Assembly: GCA_036850595.1 (NCBI GenBank)
Contig: CM072160.1
Coordinates: 10,271,906 to 10,335,905, forward strand
Source: Rhyacichthys aspro
Taxonomy: Eukaryota; Chordata; Actinopteri; Gobiiformes; Rhyacichthyidae
Direction: 5' to 3'
Length of the DNA stretch: 64,000 bases
Below are positions 1 through 14,474 of the stretch, one piece after another (the first letter of the stretch is position 1; each line of letters starts with the position of its first letter). The notes under the pieces were generated by a model that saw only the letters and a list, made by a program, of their open reading frames with translations, was not told where the DNA came from and ran no database searches. Made by a program: the position numbers and the translations under genes.

Positions 1-3000
1 TTCCTACAGTGAAGCACTCTTGTCAACAATGGCACAATTAGAGACAAGGGTCTAATGCACAGCAGACTATAGCTATAGCCTCGAAAAACCAACTTAAGCA
101 AATGTCATGAACAGCCAGCCTCTTTGTTGACTAAATATATAGCCTATCTATATATTTGTTTGGATTTTTATTGAAACACTCAGTGCTTGTGGCCAAAAAC
201 ATTCATCATCTAATATCGGCCTCGAGTTGTAAATATGTCCTGTCTTTCCAACAGTAAAATTCGATTTAACAGCTCATAAAGGCTGTGGATTTCTTAATGT
301 GCTGTATTTCTATTTCGTCTGCACTTGTTTGCTGCTAAAAATATTATTATGTGTACTATTTTACTTGATATAAGTTGAGGATGGCTGGAACTTCACAAAG
401 AAGTCATTCATATTTCCATAGTCCATTTATATTTGAGTCATCAAGAAAAGCTCCTGACATTGCAGACACCACTAATTCTTACTAATTCTACTTGTGACTG
501 TATAAGTATAACTTGTCATGAACAAAGGGAGAGCAGACGGAACACTGTTCAACGCCCATCACTGAGTTTGACCCAAAACATTGTCTGCCTCATTCTGACT
601 GTTCTCTTAAGAAGGTCACAATCATGAAGAAATGATTGTAATAGCTGCAGTTATTTGATAAATGACACAACTAATGCCCTCAATAAATCATTAAAAATAG
701 CAATTAATAACAGCTATAATATGCAGAAATTCTAATTTACAAATTGCATTTCACCATTTTACACTTTTTAGGAAAGAAGTGTATTTTTACTGAGATGGCT
801 GACCTTATTGACACCTCTTTAATTGACAGAGTGTGCCTGTTGAGTCCACTTCATCGCTCTGGGGACAGCACAAGAGCCTATTGTGGAAGAGGACTTTGAG
901 TTTATTGAGGCTGACAGAAAGTAGTTAGCTAATGCTGTGCCCATTGTGCAACTAGCTTGATGTATCTCTGTATTAATTGGAGGCTGTGTGGCTTCTAGTC
1001 CAGGCTTGCCAATGGAGCCTGCCTACTTTTAGACTGACAGTCCTGTCACTGCAGAGACCACTGCTGTGTTGCAACACACATTTGGACACTAACCAAGGCT
1101 CTGATTTGTTTTGGTTAATTATTACATTTTACATTTTTTTACATGGAAAAATTCTGGAATTAATGCTACTTCAAAATAAACAGTAAAACCTATTAAGAAA
1201 GAATAAGTGCATGCATGAACTGTTGTTAGTTCAGCATGTGTCAGCGCTGTAAAGGGCTGTGTGTGCTCCTGTGTCCACTGCCATGTTAGCATGTGAGGCT
1301 AATGGCCTGTGTTTCCGCTCCATGAAGAATGTGTAAATACTAGAGCTAAAGGCTGCCCCAGCTCTGAGGGAGAGTCATGTCCTAAAAGCAGCCCAGCACT
1401 GCAGCTTTACCACTTACAGGAGTCAGATATGAGTCACATGCTTCAACATTTCAGTGAATGCTGATTTGGGCGGGCCCTTGCTTAAGTAACAAAGAGAATG
1501 TTGGCTCTTTAGGGAGCTGTAATATGTAGAAACAGCACTTAATGCTATTTAACACAATTGTCCTCACTGTTTGAGGTCTTAGTAGGGCTTATGCTGGTGA
1601 CACAAATGCTGAGGTCCATGGCTCATCAGTCCTGGGTCCATAGGGTCTTACCAGTACCATGCAATGTGACAGTAGTGTCTCTGCAGGGATGATCCTGCAC
1701 TGTACAGCCGCCTTGACTGTGGTGTAATTGGTTTGTTAAGCTCTGTAGCTTCTTCCTACAAATGACACAGCAGCAGTGATCATGCTGCCTTTCCTAGAGT
1801 TACAAGTAACTCCAAAGCTTTCAAATAGTTCTTCTTTGTAGTTGATATGTTGTAAATATAATTAATTTTATTATAGTCTAGATGCACAGATAAACACTGC
1901 AGCCCACTGTCAAGACAAATCTTAATAGGGGAGATTACTTCATATAAAATAAATAAAAACCTGTTGTTAGTGCCTTTGTTACCAGTTGGCTTAAACACAA
2001 AAAAAAATGTGAAAAATGCGTTTGCTGCATTTGCTGATGGCAGAGATTTCAGCACTCTGTGTTTTTGGAGATCAAAATCCTTTTAATAAGTTCTTAGCTT
2101 TAGACAAAAGCCTTACTCTTGTTGGATACCTGTATTGAAAGGGTCACTGTTATTTTCTTGCTTGAAACACATGATTGTATTGTGTCACTTGAGTCAATGA
2201 CTGTGGCCAATGAGAGGACTGGCTGCAGTGTTTCTTAAAAACCTAAAAGGAGCTCTGTTGTGTTGGTGTCTAAAGTTGTGTGTCAGTCTGGCTCTTGGGG
2301 CAGCTGGGCCTTTGTTTCTCTGTGGGTATCTCTATCTGCATGGGCCCAAAGCCACGGATGGCTGATGAATGACTGTGTTTTCATTGCTGTGGCCATCCCT
2401 CAGTCCCATCACTGAGACATTCAGAGTCCACCGCAGGTGTCTGAGGGCCGCACGCATGCAGGGATCCTGGGTTCAGATCCGGTCTTTCAAGGGGACTCTG
2501 CAGACCATGTTCTGTTTGAGCCGAGTGAAAGCCCTCAGGCCTCTGCACTGTGGTCTCAGCTGATGTACTGAGGGTGACAGAGTTTGAAAGAGCCTAGTAA
2601 ATCTCAACACATCTACACATAGAAGGAAAGTAAACCAAACAATGCTTAAGGCCAGAGACCAACAAACTTTTTACTTATTTAAAGGCACCTTGTGTTTTTC
2701 AGTCAGGTAGCAAAGAGCATCTACTCACACTTTTGAATCACTAACAAGAGGAAAAGCTAGCTGCGTATTCCCAAACATTATAAGGTCTTTGAAACTCAAC
2801 TAAACTTCGTGTCCATTTTCCCATTACAATTCCCTCTTAAATGGGCTTTTGTAAGTGACACTAGTTTAAAACTGACTTTGTAGTGTTCATTAATCTACTT
2901 GATGGAGGGAGAAAATTAATTTTCACCAAAGCATTTGTTCTCTAAGCCTTTCCTCTTCTGCCCCTGAGACACAGGCAGATATTAGCTGGCCTGTTTCAGG

Positions 3001-6000
3001 ATAAGGTAATTGTGGTGAGTCTCTCGGGAGGAAGTTCAGAGGCTTTAGAGATGTAGCTGTGATGATGACATCGCTGAGAGAAAGTGGCCTGATCCTTTCA
3101 CACAGCTGACCAAGTTCTTCAACACAAAGTGGAGTAAAGCTGTTGTTATGATCCTGGTGTATTGTGACAGCTGGATGCCTGGATGTAAAGAACGTGACCA
3201 GACCGGATGTGACTCACGCGATGAGGGCCTTAAAGAGCTCACATGAATGTTTAGCCTCTTAAAAGACAGTTTGTGTAGCTATAGATGGAGGCACACCCAA
3301 AATGCTTTCTGCTTCATATTTCCCTGTTTGTAAAGAACTCTACCAGAGCTCACAGTTAATATCTGGTCGAACTGTGATCATTTACTGACCACACTAACTC
3401 TCCTCTCACTGCTGACCCTAATTATGTGGTCGACAACAATGTGAAAGTTTAGACAGAGGCAGTTTGCGGTCTAGAGAAAGTATTGCATGTGTGACTCAAC
3501 TTCCACACACCTGATTGACTCAGCTTTAAATTACTGTGATTGTTGTAGGCTAGTGTTTATTCACTTTTCAGTTTATCTGAAAACCATCTTTTGATTTGGT
3601 TCACGTTGTGGTAGTATGTTTTATGTGAACCATATTCATTCATTTTGTTCTATCATTTGAGCCTCACCGTATAGAACCCTGTTGTGGACATGTCTTGACT
3701 TGTCTCCCTCTGTTGGGGCTCCTTTAAATTGAAAATCACAGTCTCGAGGCCCAAACAAAGATGGAAAACATTCCAGCTATGCAGTGCAGCACCTTGGTTC
3801 TTGCACACAGAGCATGCTGGGACCAAGGAGGCAGACACAGCCCTGCTTTTGGACTATAGCCAGTTGGCCTGGATCTGAACAGCATGGCTAGTGCATACAA
3901 GTGCTATGGTATTCATGCAATGTAAAGCAGTCTAAGATAAAGACTTTTATCACAGCACATACATGTTGTCTGCCTGCGGCACTGCGCCACGAAATAAGTG
4001 AGCCTCGTCACAAGTTTGTAACACTGCTTTTAGTGGATGTAACGATCAGTACATGAGTGCTAATCAGCATGTTGTACACTGTTGTTATGAGACAGTCTAG
4101 CCACATCTGCACTCTGCTCCTGATTGTGTTAATTGACCCTCCCCCCTCCTATGTGTTTGTCTCATGCACAGGTCAGTGAATCCATCCCAAAGCCAACAGA
4201 CCCCTGTGCGTCTGTACAGTCATACGCACATGTTCACGTTCCCACACACATCTGTTCCAGTATGATGCCCCGTTTCTCTGATTTGCATCAAACTCTTGGC
4301 ATCACTGAATTTCCAAAAGCTGTATGCCAAATTAAATCACCATCACCATTTATCCCCAACGGCAAATAAAACAAACGAAAGTAAAGTATAGACCTACTGG
4401 AAGTCTGTGTTGACACTTTAATTACACTAAACAGATGCTTATTATTCATGCATATGTCTTGCAAATGAGTCAGCCATATTTCAGTCCATACATCGTGCTA
4501 TTAAATGACTCACAGGGCTATTCACTTTATCACTCGGGCTGCTCCTTGATGCTTGTGTGAATGCAGAGGCTGTGGTTTGTGGGATGTGTTGTGGAGCTAG
4601 CAGCGGAGGTTGCTGAGCTGATGGCCAAGCATGTGAGGAATCTGTGTGCTCAGTCTTAGAGCAGAACAGCTGGGAGCAAAGGGAGAGCACTAGAAAATGG
4701 GCAGCACTGCACCAGACACCTGTCTTGGGTGAAAGGCGCCTCTGTAGAGCCGAACAGGTGTCAGCGGAGCAGTTAAGCCCTTCACTCACAGCACACTCAC
4801 TGAATTAAAGGCATTTATCCACAGGGCCCCATCAGTGTTAAGGTCACTGCCCAGTTGTCCTCTTCCTTTCCGCCCTTTTCATGCGATGAGTCCCACTTCC
4901 TGCCAAGATCCGTCCATCGTCCTCTAATCAGCTCTCTGTTTACTGTGTTGGTGTGGTGGTCCTTTAACCAAACGGTTCAATGCTTCTCAAGTACACTTGG
5001 TCCCTTGTGTTGTGTCACAGGGCTTTACTCAGAGCTCATTTTAAGATATGTCAACACGCAGTAATGCTCTGAACTCTCATCTCGTCTACACAGACCAGCT
5101 ATTGATCTTATTAGAAGAAGTGCAGTGGAAGCGCCAGTGTCAGGTGCACATCCAGATGGATCACTCAGTCGGCCAATTCACCATGAGGGAGCGTTTGTTT
5201 CCCAGACAGTCTGAGCTCACCAATGGATATTTTCACACAGTTTTACCCCTGAAATATATAAGCTTTCATTCTTTAACTATATTTACATAAATCCAAACTA
5301 TTTATCAACTAAGATACTCAAGTTCTTGCCAAGCCTTCTTCTGCATTTTATAATAAAATAATAAAATGTTATAGAAAGTTTTAACAATAGCAGAGACAAC
5401 TCTCTTTTGAAAACCACCCTCTGATGGTGAATTATTAAGAGTGATGAGTGGCAACTCCATTGCTTATTCGTCTTTCTTCTTCTTTTGTGCTCCCCCTCTC
5501 CTCTTTTATGTGCTGTATGAAAAATCTTGTCATTTATCTCATTGTTGCTCCCAGCAACAGGGGCAGGTTGAAGAATTCATGCTAGATGAACAATGCAGCT
5601 GAGGGGTTTTGAAACAATGGAGGCGATCTGACGTCAGCACCTCGCCTCACTGAACAAAGAAATTGCATCCTCAAAGCAGAGAAGTGGACAAGTGCAGTAG
5701 CATTGCTGAGAGCTGGCTGAGAATCAGTCATAGGTGCCATGCAGACACTGGGGGCTGTGTGTTATTGTTTTATTTACAGCCAGGTCCAGGTCGATAAAAC
5801 AAACAGAAGCCAAAATGGGTGAAAACAGATGATGAGAATATGAACTGGGAGAGCCATGTGTGTTTTTGTCAATTAAGTCAGTCTGATCGCTTTCTCCTCC
5901 ACATAGACACCAAAAAGCCTTAACCTTTTTCCCCGTTTCCATGGACACAAAGACACAGGACCTAAAATTGTCACTGCCAGTGATGTGCACACCTCACACA

Positions 6001-9000
6001 CCTGAAGCTGCTTACTGACAAATCAGGAAAAAGGAGCTTTTCTGCCTCTGCATTATACAACAACACTTCCTTTGCCGAATTTTACACCAACGAGTGAATC
6101 ATCAATTTGAATAGTTTCTGAGGGCAGATAAATGAGCTAGAAGTTTTACAGTAACATACTTTTTGCTGAGTCATGCTGAAGTGAGGCGGATTGCTGATTT
6201 GACAAACTCACTCAACGTCACTTCAGCGTACTCATATGCACAATATAGGTTTATAACTTGACGCTGCCTCCCAAATGCCACTACACACTTTATCAGAGGT
6301 GTTCTTATGGGGTAGTTAACTGAACAAGGCTGATTTTCACACACAAATAGCAGGTCAGCTTGAAAGGTGTATAGTGTGGAGTGGGGCACTTATCCAGGAA
6401 AGAAAAGACGGCTGCTTTATGATCCTAGCACTGTTTTAACTCCTGTTAGAGGCTGTTTGATAGAGCTCACATTCAAAGTGGCAAACCAGGTCAGCAACCT
6501 GGCAATGACCTGCTAGAAAAGGCACAATGGCAGGTAATCCTTTTCTTATGTAGACCCTGCACGACAATTATCCCAGTCATTCAAGTCTTTGTAGTAGTTT
6601 CTTAAATGCTAATATAAAGTGAATCGTAGGCGTGATAAGGTTTCGGGTTTTTTTTCTTCAGGGTTTTGTGATTGTGTGTGAGGTGAACAGGTGCAGGTTA
6701 ATTAAAGGATCTGTTGTCAGGAAGATGTGGCTGGTGGGAGAGCTTATCTGCACTGCCCACCTGCTGCTCAGAGAAGTAGAGAATTGGGTAAATAAGCTCC
6801 TAATCTATGGCTTATATGTATCTAGGTCCATGTTGTTGTTAGGACTCTTGTAAACTATGTCTCAGAGAAAGAGACATCGTAGGAAGTGCGATGACAGACT
6901 ATCGACCCCAGGAGGCATAGATTTCAAACACAACAGGCGTCTTTGTAGGGACTTTGTGTATCAACGTCATAAACAAGCTAATGAACCCCCGTAAAATGGA
7001 TTTATGTCGGGAGCGAGCTACACACTGATTCTTCCACACCTCTTCCAAAGCTGTGAGCTCATATGTCCATAGGTGCTTCGTCTCCAGCGCCGTGTTGTGA
7101 AACGTTAACTCGGAGCGGCCCCAGATTGATGTTTCCCCAGCCGGTGGCCAAATGTGCTTTAAATCCTGCTTAAAGGGGAGACTGTCTTTGGGGTTTTGAG
7201 TGAAAGACATCTTGGCAGGTTTGAGGCTCGTAAAATAAAGCTCAAGGAGAGCAAAAGGAGGTTTTAACTCAAGAGTAATTCAGGGCTAGAAGCTGCTAAC
7301 GAGTCATTGGCACATCTTTTTTTTCCACAGAGGCTCTTGAGAATAAAAACATTTGCTTGGTACTAGTCAACATTCAGACATGCTCCTATTTAATGATACA
7401 ATGTCCACTTCTACAGTTTACTCAGATTGTTAAAATGAGTTTTGGCTTATGTTATTTTGTTGTGTATAGACAAAATACTTAGAAGTGATTGGATCTTTGG
7501 ACAGGAATGATTTAAATCGTAATATTTTTTGCACCACCGAGCCATAAAACACTAAAAACAGTCATTCTCTCAGATGTTATTTTCTCTTCACTTGTTATAT
7601 GGCTTGTACAATGTCCCCGAGCACGCTGCTGCTTCCACACTTAATCTGTATTAATACTGCGATTTCATGCTGTGCTTCTTGACTGCTGTGACTCCCGAAC
7701 GCTGATTCATAAATGCCATTTGAGCCCAGAAATTGTGCCTGATAGTGCCGTTCTTCTGCCATATGCATACAGTTGGCAGGCAGCTCTTCTTTTTTAATAG
7801 GCCAGGAGATGTCTTGGCAGCGCTGCTATCCCCTCTGTCCAGTGCAGCGCATGCCACAGGATTAGTGCAGCAGTGTGGCAGCTCCTCCAAGGATAGCCGC
7901 CTTCAACGTTGCACAGCGCTTTTTCTCTGGCCTTTGAGCTAAAATTAGACCCGCCATCTGTGATTACAACAACAACAACAAAAAAGGCTAAAAGTCACGT
8001 GTGTGAAGCCGCTTGCTGACTAACAGTGGAGTTGTTTTGTGTCTTTTTACAAATGTGGCTTGTAAAAATGAGAGAGTGGGCTATTTCACGCCTATTGCAA
8101 CCCTGGCAGCAGCTTTTAGCACTGTCTTCACAAAGCAGCAGTAGTATGCGCTTCTCACACGTGCGACATGCTAAAGCCCAGGACTCTCATTGATCTCCAG
8201 GCGCAGTGCTCTTCTTCTCTCCTGCCCCCACAATCCTCCTTTTAACCACATCAAACCTCTCCTTTTAAGCCTCCCCTTTGCTTTCATGCACCGCCACTGT
8301 GCTCACGTGTTGTGTGTGTCCGCCTCTGTTACGGTGGTCTTTTCCCCCGTGGGTGACTGCGCTCCTGAATGCGTCCCTCGACCTCACCCACCCCCACCTG
8401 CCCTGTGTGTGCACCAGATCAGCAGCAGTTAATGAAAGTGGATTGATTTTCCTCTACCTCATGCATACACCGTATAATCTGCCGGATGAAATCGACCAGG
8501 AAAAACAAAAGATTCTGCAATGTTCTCTCGCAATTGCACTTTTATTTATTTGATTGCCAGCCACTGTCGGACAAAAAAATCTCCCTATAGGTATGAACAT
8601 GTGGCAGGAATCCATATCAGTTTAACAGCTCTTTGTTTTACTGAGTGCATAATTCACAAGTCCCAGAAAAGCTGAGTTTATGGCAGTTGTAAATCCATAA
8701 ACTTAAACAAAGTAAGAGGAGCTGGGATTGCGTTTCACATAGTAACCCTGGCCTGAGTGTTGTAGGGGCATGACACTGATGGTAGAAGACAGTGCAGGGG
8801 ATTATAAATGCTGCTAAGCGCCGTCTCCATCCTCACACACTTAAGGATGGATTATAGCATCTTGCGGCTTGTGCTCAGGCTGCAGATGGCTGCTCCACCT
8901 CCCTCCAGCCCTCCCTCTGTCTATTCATTCATCCTTCCTCTCTTCTTCTCTCCCGTCCTTCCTTCCTTCCTTCCTTCCTCGCTCTCTCCCTCTGTAGGCT

Positions 9001-12000
9001 GCTTGTCTTCTGGCAGGTGGCTTCTTCCTGCTGCACCTCTGGCAATCTGATGAGTCATCATCGAAAAGCTTACAAACACGCCCTCTTATATTTCCCGTGT
9101 GTGGGACTTTTTCTGTCACGCAAGTCAGTGGCGCGCTGGCGAGCTGCGTTTGACTGTGTGGTGCTTTAGACATTGTTCACCTACAAATGACCTGGGGCTT
9201 AAGAGGTGTGATTTTAAGCTCCGATAATGGAATTAATAGGTAATAATGACGCTAATCTAATCTTGTCCTCCTAATTACAATAGATTTCTTTTGTACATGG
9301 GCTCACAAAAAAAAGTCACACATGCAAAAGCTCATTGCTCACATTATTAGTGTGAAGAGTTCCAAACATTTTACTCTTTTCTTCTAACATCGTGCATAAA
9401 ATAAATCAATCTTACTATTAGTTCAACTGAGCATAAAATGTAAAATTATGAAATGAATCAACTGCTCAGATACAGTGCATTTGTGAAATATAACTGAGCC
9501 CAAATCTCTGCCCTTCCGCTGAGAGCCCTCACTGATACTGCTCTTTATGGGCTGCTTTTGCGAGCTGACATTTAAAAAAACAAACAGAGATTCCGCCAAC
9601 CTTTGAACGAGGTCGGGTCGTGTGAACGGGCTCACATACGGGGCCCGCGCACACAAATGTCATCGCACTGAGGAGAAGATGAGTCTCATTACATCAGCAG
9701 CGTGGTTATGAACGTGATGGCCTCAGGTCTCCCCACAGTTCGGACATACAATCTAATTCCTGATTATAAAAAAGCACAAACAGTATCGCAGCTGTAGAAA
9801 AACACACTTTAGTAGTAGTACTTCAGAGTAGCTTGTAGTAAAACCTTGCTTTAATGCTTTGACATGTTTCTCTCTTTTTATCTGTGTCCCAGTGAGTGTG
9901 TTACTTACATGGGGTTCTAGAGATAGAGCCAGGGAACCAGGCCAGACAAACACCCACACTCACAAACTGCGAGTAGTGCCTTTCTTTGCCTTGCATCATA
10001 GTGGCCTGCTTTGGCAAAGTAGAACAAAAACTGCATCTCAGCGTTTCCGAAAGCACACAATAGAGATTTGAGTCTAGTTTTAGAGGCTGTGGTGGGTATG
10101 ATGTATTGTGAAAAATGTAGTAATCGGTGAAAGGCCTGTGATTTTCCGCCTGTCTTTTTAGACTCATCTGACAGCATGTCCGGTGTAATATATTTCTCTC
10201 TTGTTGATGACCATGACTTGTAGACTGTCAGCTATTGTTGCCTCTTATGAAGCAGCTGCCAGTTGCTATTAGTGACCAGCGCTGCGAGCGGGATAGGATT
10301 ATACAGGTGTCATATTCCTGACAGGCGTTCACCTCAGGCCTTTCTATTGAACTTGACAAACCAGTCCCAGAAATATTATAAACCAGGGATGAGAACCAAC
10401 AGTTAGTGAAATGTATTTTTAAACTTCTTTTACGAAGTCAAGAGCTTAGTCAAGAATAACATTCATCAGATGGTCATTGTGTTTAGTAATGTACACATTT
10501 ATTTTTTACAAGCTCTGTTCAGCCATATTGTGCAGAGGTTGGTGTTTCTTCAGCAGCACTGTAAATTATCTTAAGCTTAATTTACTCAGTGTACTTTGTT
10601 TTATTGCGAAACTGAAATTAGGAGTGGCAAGAGTCACTCACACTTCCTGTTACTTATTGTCTGTGTGGTCGTGGGTGTAGATAGCTTATCTCTATTTAAT
10701 TTAGTATTTTTCTTAGATCTCCCACGCGTAAAACCCTGTCTTCATCGCTCCCTTTTGAGAGAAATTAGAGGCGTACAGTTAGTAAGCCAACTCTGGTCGT
10801 GGGTGAAGCCAGCTCAGCCCTCGTGGCATATCGGGTTGCACAGGTGGAAACACAACCCAGCCTCATAAAGACACTCGACCTCGTTTTGGGGCTGCTCTCG
10901 CGGCTCGAGTGGCCCTTACTTGTGAACGCTGAGCCAGTGAATCACAAGGATGTGCACTGTAGCTTCACAGTTCAGTCTGAAAGTTGTTTTGGGTTCTAGT
11001 TGATCTTTGAGGCGCTCCTTCTCCAATAGCAAACACATGTTCAGTTTTTCTGTCATGAACATCTCTGCCTTTGTTCAAAATAAGTGTTCTTGAAGAAGGA
11101 AATCATGAATACCCACAGCTATTCATAACCAAACCAGATGCATTCAGGAGATTGAGATAAAATCCAAGTTCCTATATTCCAACGGCCTGAGAGGAGAGAT
11201 CAGTGGCAGCTGGGACACCAAAGGCATGCACAGAGGGCACTTGGGGAATTTAAGGTTTTGTTTGTAAAGATAAAAGTTAATCTGGGCTGTAACTTGAAAA
11301 GCCTACAGCTTTAGCAAGTAGGATGAACATAAAAGTTCACAGTGATCCTCTGGGGGAAATAAGCAAACAGCAGGCATCATAGCTGAGGCTAGCGATGCTA
11401 TCATAAAGAAGTCAGGGGACAGAGGTCTGTTTAGAGTGTTAATGTTCTCCAAAGCCCTCGTGTTTCTGATTTGGTTTGTTTAGCGTGTCTGGTCGCTTCA
11501 ATGGCAAATACACAGAGGTTTGTTTAGGAGTGATTCGGCACAGAGCGGGTTTCAAGTTGTTGTTTGTGAAGACGAGGAGGAGGGCTGTCACTGCAGACAT
11601 GTCTTCTCTGTGTGTGGTCACTGTCGGCTGAAAAACAGACCCATGTTCTTCAATGGAAAGATTAAACCTGAGGGATTTGGACTGCTCACTGTCAGTCTGT
11701 CTGTGAGGAGCAGTAGGACAGTGACGGAGTGTGTTGTGACGGCTGTCCTCATGATATTAGATTGTATGCAGTTCCTTTACGTACTTGAAATTCTTTAGAT
11801 AAAATGTATGTATGAGAATACGTTTGTCTAAATTTGTCGCAGCTATAAAGAGATTTTGAAAACAGGGTTTAATAGTAGACACGAGTGCGATTTTGATATT
11901 AAAAATGTATGTATGCACTACACATTGTAAATATAAAACCTTGAGAGATGTGTGTGATTTGAACAGCTGTAGAGGCGACTCCCACTCTACAGGTCATATA

Positions 12001-14474
12001 CTTTAAGGCTATGAAAGTTTAATGAGCAGGTTGTATTATTATTGAGTGTTTGGACTGGTCTTTAGCAGTTCCCTTGAGACTTTTTGTGGCAGGACTAGTA
12101 GGTACATGTGTTTATCAGCCTTGTTGCCTGCAGCATGACTGACTGGGTGTGAGCTGTCAAAGTGAAGTAAACAAACATTTGTATGAGTCTAAAAGGTTGG
12201 TTTTGGAGGGGCACAGGTTCCTGCATGACACGAGTTTTCCCCTTGGGCTGTGCAAGACATTTATGCTTTTATAACTGCATTAGGCCAGCACTAACGAGTA
12301 CTGCCTTCACTTAAACAGTGTAAATAGTGTCCAACACAGGTTCACAAGCCACAGGTAAAATACTTCCAAGGCCACTACATTTAGAGTCACATTCAAACTA
12401 TGTATTTCTATATAATTGTCTGCACAGGAATTCAGTTTAAGTTTCTGATTGTTTGTGCACTGGCTGGTCAACTATTTCTAACTGTTCTGAGGAAGAGCGA
12501 GTCACTGAAGATGCACAGAGCAGAATTAGAGCAGTGTTTTCCTGCACTGTCACAATGCTACATCACAGTGCTTTGTGAGCAGTGGGCCAGAGGCTGTGGG
12601 ATGTTCTCTGCGACCGTGGCAGGAGGACTGTGTGACTCGGCTTATTTGGCCTGTTTGGCTCACAGCGTCAGCAGATACGGTGCCTGTGCAGGACAGGGCC
12701 TCTGGCTGTCCCTCTACATTCATGACTACAGAGTGGAGATCAGCGCCTGTCTCTTCTTATTTGCTGTGTGCCTGTGGTTTGCTCTCTGACGATAGAGATG
12801 ATTCCTTGATGAGTAGTGTAAATGATTTCACAGTGAACATGAAATGCTGACTGGGATGTGCCAGCCTCTAATCGATTGACCCTCTTTTACGTGCCGATGT
12901 GGCTTGTTAATTGGTCTCCAGCTCCCTGCTGACACAGTGACCCTAATGGGAGAGAATTACTGCTGTCTCGTCATGCATTAACCTCCCCCTTCATCACCCC
13001 TCCCTCTCTGTGTCCCATCCCCCGCCACAGCACACTCTCACAGCAGCTGGCCACACGGGCCCAGTGCACATGTACTGCGTCCCGTCACATGTCCGAGTGC
13101 CTCTGGGAGCCCCAGTCAGGTGACACAGCAGCCAACCCACTGAAACCACCCAAAGGCAAACGCAGACTAATTAGTTTAAACACCACTTAGGCACGGGCCA
13201 GGTTAGGAGAGCTTTGTTTGAACGGGAGGCTTAAGCTGATGGGAAAATGGACCCTTAATAGAGTCATAAGATAAGACATAAGATATTAGGCCCTTTTTAA
13301 GCTAAAGCAGGTAATATTTTGGTATCTGGGAGTAAGCCTCTCTGTGGTAAAGACTACCAGATGCCAGCTAGATACTACTGTACAGTTTGACTTCAGTTTT
13401 CCACATTCAGTAAGAATATAAAATGAAGGAGGATGAGGAGAAATAAGTTGTCTGTTAATATAAATATGTCAGAAATGTCCTGATTTGTATGATTATTTGA
13501 GATTAAATCAGTTTGAGTGTATGGGGTTTGAAATGAATGACTTTAGCACGTGTCCCAGAGCAGCAGGAGGGCTATAAACATCTGTGCAGATCAGACATGA
13601 CTGCCTTTAGGCATTTTGTAAAATCTGTGTGTGTGGGGGCTTTGCTGTTGGGCTGTACCATGTATGTAGCAGCTCGCCCCCAGCAGCTCCTGTGACTGCC
13701 TCCCTTACTTACAGATGTGAATACTGCATGATGATTAGAGTATAGAGATGCAGCAGAATTGGGAAAGCGCTGCTCTAATTATCCATGGCACACAGCTCAT
13801 CTGGCCCTAAAACAGGCGCCACACAAACTGCATCCGGGAGCTGTCATAAAACAAACTATTATTTTGGGTGGCAGCGGAGGAAAATAAAGCATGTCGTACT
13901 CTTGTAGTACACTAGAAGCAGCACACGACTCCGGAGGGAAAGCCTCCAGCACTAGGATGAGCTACTCAGAAAAATGAAGCATTGTAATGTCGGCCATGAA
14001 ACAAGGTCAGATATTAAACAGGCCTTGTTGTAAGTGAGAGAAACCATAAAAGAGAGTTAAAGGCAGGTCCACCGTGGTCTCTTTTTGTATGATTGATACA
14101 CAGACCACACATTGTTGTTTGGGCTCTAGTAGAAGGGTATAAAAACGATGTAATTTAAACGAATGAAGAGCTAACTTTATGTGTTGTATTTGTGCGTCAT
14201 TTGCTGGAATGACTCAGAGAATAGTTTGTTTGAAGAGACAGAATCAAACTAAGGGCACCTCAGCATTGCTCATACTGAAGCCCAAGAAGTGCCTTTTAGC
14301 TGCAGCCACTGTCAGTCAGGGTCAGCGTTAAGAATTCTCTTGAATGTTATTTAAAGTGGCTCATTGTCCTTGTTGAACTTCTCTCAGACTATCTTTGTGT
14401 GAGGGTAACTTATTCTGAGCTGTATAAAAAATAAAGGTGTTTTAACCAAACTTTTCTCTGCCGTTTTCTTGCAG
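1..14474 (+). other. Noncoding DNA, probable first intron of traf4 (partial)
   Basis: No stretch here translates to a recognisable protein. The short open frames lack homology-like patterning and are not conserved-looking. The first recognisable traf4 exon (14475) begins with the third base of a split serine codon, so an upstream exon carrying the initiator and RING finger must exist. I looked for a GC-rich exon encoding that RING start and did not find one, so exon 1 most likely lies left of the window. Contents noted: a TTCC microsatellite near 8956, a palindromic CRE (TGACGTCA) at 5629-5636, and homeodomain-site-rich blocks near 9215-9300 and 12860-13000 that could be enhancers. Intron assignment is inference. 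Confidence 0.65.
8956..8978. repeat. (TTCC)n microsatellite
   Basis: About six tandem TTCC units lie within a longer pyrimidine-rich tract spanning roughly 8930-8997. It sits in the presumed traf4 intron 1. Nothing suggests a function. Confidence 0.85.

Noticed and set aside
12400..12789. 129-codon hydrophobic, Cys-rich open frame on the + strand
   Set aside because: Resembles chance readthrough; no signal peptide plus domain pattern, no known family, and inside a presumed intron.
1..14474. traf4 exon 1 (RING-encoding)
   Set aside because: Looked for by eye and not found; it is inferred to be left of the window. A translated search with a TRAF4 RING sequence would settle it.
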